Source: Owenia fusiformis (lineage: Eukaryota > Annelida > Polychaeta > Sabellida > Oweniidae). Taken from it: a stretch of 64,000 nucleotides of DNA. The translations under genes and the position numbers were made by a program. The stretch covers positions 13,351,915 to 13,415,914 of the forward strand of contig CAIIXF020000001.1 in NCBI GenBank assembly GCA_903813345.2, written 5' to 3'. This document shows positions 61,629 to 64,000 of this stretch, piece by piece (positions within the stretch are counted from its first letter, which is position 1; the number at the start of each line of letters is the position of its first letter). The notes under the pieces were generated by a model. It did not search any database. It was not told the origin of the DNA and saw only the letters and a list, made by a program, of their open reading frames with translations.

Positions 61629-62688
61629 CTATTGTGTTGTGCTTTTCGAAGCACTGTTGGTACGCTTGCGTAAGCGCTTCACTAGTGGTACCTCTGGTGT
61701 ATCTGCGGCATCCTGAAATCATATTCTATCCAGAAAACACCATTCCATGGTCATATTTCATGGCATATCTTGAATTGAATTAATACAGAGTTGGATTGGG
61801 TAAACTGGATTGTTAACAGCTAATAGGCAATTGATTTCAAAGTTAACAATCAAAATTTTGAATTAATTTATATTTGAGGTTGACTAGCTTGGAACAAACA
61901 TAACACGGACCTGAGCAGTTCCATCAGTTGTACACTGTTCACAGGATTGTGCTATAGCTTCATCAACAGATATTCTTCTTCCCTTGTTCGTACTCTTGCG
62001 TAGTCTTTGGGAAAGTGTCTGGAGGGGAATCACATCAGACTCAGATTCCTGCAGAAAAATACAACACCCTTTGTCTTGTTTTAAACATTCATTGATTTTC
62101 TTCGACTCGCAGTGCCTTATGTTGCCCAGAATGATTACAGTATCACCATAGTTGTAGCATCAAGCTCAGCCCCCCCCATACTACTGCCATAAATGATGGG
62201 TTGATTTTTCAAATCATATTGAAATCTTGCGGTTGAAAAACATTGTCAGTAGTTGAAACAAAGCTGAATTTTCTAATAACCCACCTTATTTTCTGGTTTC
62301 AATACACAATTAGTTGCAGTGGTGATTTGGAAAATCAACCTCACATTTATGGGGGTACTCTGTACTGAATACCCTACAACATACTTTCTACAATATGATT
62401 TGGAAGATAGAGCAGTGAGACCAGCAAATTAATGAAACTATAAAAGTGATCGGTAACAAGAATTTTAAAATTTTGAATTTTTTGAAATTGTGTAAGATTT
62501 TTACTCTAGTGAAATTATACAATGCCTTTGTTGTTAATTTTCAAAACAAATACAAGGGTTACCTCTGATACTGAGGAGGATGCAGGCAGCTGGCCACTGA
62601 TAGAAGTTGATTCATTTGTATAAGCAGTACAGCCTACATCAACACATTGTTCATATCTATGCTCTTTATGTTCAGGCACATTGGATTC
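61629..62688 (-). CDS. Three last exons of an unidentified gene with repeated basic modules
   Basis: Exon-like segments on the minus strand are 62688-62563, 62048-61911 and 61712-61629 (stop TAG). All are phase 0, with good acceptors (TTTTGTAG, TTTCTGCAG, GATTTCAG) and donors GTAACC and GTCCGT. They encode 42, 46 and 27 residues. The last two share a module: an acidic E/D-S-rich start, then V-I/V-P-L, then a basic RLRK(S/R)TN stretch, which suggests exon duplication. The first starts ESNVPEH with acidic/polar content and also has a C-V-D-V-G-C pair. Low complexity plus basic patches suggests a nuclear or regulatory protein, but I recognise no domain. The 5' part lies outside the window or beyond the LINE at the right edge. 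Confidence 0.5.
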
Positions 62689-62879
62689 CTACAAAAGAGA
62701 AAATGTAAAGGATCTTGGATGGTTGTGTATCAGTGTATATTTTCTACACTTGACACTTCAAATGGTTTGCCAGATGTAGAAGCAGTCAATAATCCACCAA
62801 TTGAAGAACACAAATAATAAAGCAGAGGAGGAAACTCAATTACAAAATGACTCCAAAGAAAGTATTATATATCAACTTA

Positions 62880-64000
62880 TATTTATTTATTTTTTATTTA
62901 TTTATTTATTCAGAACTACGCTTTTGTATCAGCGGCACACTTTCAAAGGTGCGTCTTTACAATAAAACATAATATATCTAAAACTGAGTCTAAAGAATCT
63001 TTAAGGTTGCACTAAAACTTTAATGGTTAAAATAGGTTTCCTATCCGACTCAAATACTAAATAACTAATACATCTTAAGTAAAAACATTTTAGATACTGT
63101 GTCAAATGTTGAACCTAAATCTTGTCCCCCAAGTCTAAAAGCCTCATCACCTAGAATCCATTGAAGTTTATATTCAGGTGAAGACGCGAAGAATGTTTCA
63201 CTCAGGGCAGATGGAATTTTGCTTTCAATTGTTTTGAAGAACACATTACGATGGTCATTATAGTGGGGACAGAGTAGAAGTCTATGTTCTACCGTTTCAA
63301 TCATATTTGTACAAAAATTGCAATTGGGGTCCGAAAGTTTATTTTTCCATCTACATGTTTCACTTTTTAATTGGAACTTTCCTAATCTCACAAGGAACTT
63401 TATCCTTGCGCCCTGAAAGTCATAGTCATTTCTAAAGTAGTTTTGAAGTCCTTTTCTGGTGGAAAGTGTACTATAAAAGGATAAGGATGATTTTTGATCA
63501 ATTTCATTCTTAGTATAAGATTTACATTCTTCCCTTATCCTGTTATCGTATTCATTAATCATTTCATCAGAATCATGACTTATGCCATCGAAACCGATGG
63601 AGGACAGAATGTCATCCATTTGTTCAATGTATTTCCAGCTATTGGTTTTATTATTTTTAAGTCTATGTGACAAAGCTGCAATGAGGTTGCTTATAAGAGA
63701 ATTCTCACTTTTGCCTAAAAGATGAAAAAAGTATTCAACTTGTCGTTTCAGCACAATAAAATGTATAGGAGTCCATCCTAGCTCGTTTATAGCGCCAATA
63801 TATGCCGGAGTGCTTTTGATATTGAAAATTGCTCGCGCTGCGTTATATTGCATCGACTGAAGTTTATTTCTGATCACTTTTGTATCTGTAACCCATACAC
63901 CACACCCATGTAAGATGCTTGGTAGAAATTTACTTGTATATAACGTGTTCCCAAAATCAATCCTCTTAGCATTGAGATGTTTACTAAGGGTATATGAACT
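62880..64000 (-). mobile_element. 3' part of a LINE (non-LTR retrotransposon), running off the right edge
   Basis: Minus-strand element. ORF2 C-terminus comes first, then about 170 bp of 3' UTR, ending in an AAAT-type microsatellite tail at about 62880-62910. It sits in the region upstream of the unidentified gene's exons, probably in one of its introns. The tail form is typical of LINE clades that end in short tandem repeats rather than plain poly(A). Confidence 0.75.
63065..64000 (-). CDS. LINE ORF2 C-terminal region, open at the window edge
   Basis: The frame is open from the window edge to a stop at 63065 (311 residues visible). It starts inside the region after the reverse-transcriptase fingers/palm: FLPSILHGCGVWVTD, then QSMQYNAARAIFN, the usual post-RT helical segment of LINE polyproteins. 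A C-terminal zinc-knuckle-like set follows (C-R-W-K..., CNFC...ETVEHRLLLCPHY), as in the zf-RVT family. No internal stop in the visible part, so the copy may be recent and possibly intact. Catalytic motifs lie outside the window. An in-frame methionine at 63877 is internal, not the real start. Confidence 0.8.
   Translation of the reverse strand, partial: SSYTLSKHLNAKRIDFGNTLYTSKFLPSILHGCGVWVTDTKVIRNKLQSMQYNAARAIFNIKSTPAYIGAINELGWTPIHFIVLKRQVEYFFHLLGKSENSLISNLIAALSHRLKNNKTNSWKYIEQMDDILSSIGFDGISHDSDEMINEYDNRIREECKSYTKNEIDQKSSLSFYSTLSTRKGLQNYFRNDYDFQGARIKFLVRLGKFQLKSETCRWKNKLSDPNCNFCTNMIETVEHRLLLCPHYNDHRNVFFKTIESKIPSALSETFFASSPEYKLQWILGDEAFRLGGQDLGSTFDTVSKMFLLKMY

Overview
This is a stretch of animal (metazoan) nuclear genome, very probably from a marine invertebrate. 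The evidence is that all recognised genes are split by GT-AG introns, that intergenic and intronic DNA is AT-rich and crowded with short foldback transposons, and that the two best genes are strikingly similar to their human counterparts. I cannot name the species from the sequence.

Layout. Positions 1-4,000 are mobile DNA: a repeat element with short inverted ends, split by a newer insertion carrying two identical 457-bp direct repeats. From 4,433 to 12,197 lie two tandem paralogous N-acetyltransferase (GNAT) genes on the minus strand. Each has three coding exons with the same intron phases, and several foldback and hAT-like elements sit in and between them. Positions 14,217-23,104 hold a foldback MITE interrupted by an 8.15-kb non-coding LTR retroelement (LARD). 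Its two LTRs of about 2.7 kb are identical except in two C-runs, and each contains a 62-bp tandem array of about 16 copies.

From 23,862 to 39,169 (plus strand) there is a complete strumpellin gene, WASHC5, with 28 coding exons and 1,166 codons. It is preceded by a promoter-like cluster of E-box/M-box, ETS and YY1-type sites. Convergent to it, 56,465 to 40,446 (minus strand), is a complete ENOSF1 gene (enolase superfamily, L-fuconate dehydratase type). This gene carries two alternative copies of its second exon. Its 9-kb first intron contains tandem arrays, mariner-type elements and a candidate small spliced plus-strand transcript. From 61,629 to 62,688 are the three last exons of an unidentified minus-strand gene. 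The right edge cuts through the 3' part of a LINE ORF2 (63,065-64,000, minus).

Function. WASHC5 is a scaffold subunit of the endosomal WASH actin-nucleation complex. ENOSF1 acts in fuconate/acid-sugar catabolism. The GNATs are acyl-CoA transferases of unknown substrate. No operon-like logic links them.

The most interesting signals are: (1) a mutually exclusive exon pair in ENOSF1 that would exchange the substrate-specificity loops of the enzyme; (2) a five-fold 99-bp duplication covering the end of WASHC5 exon 2 and its splice donor; (3) a MITE family whose orientation switches with the direction of host transcription; and (4) the long-LTR LARD.
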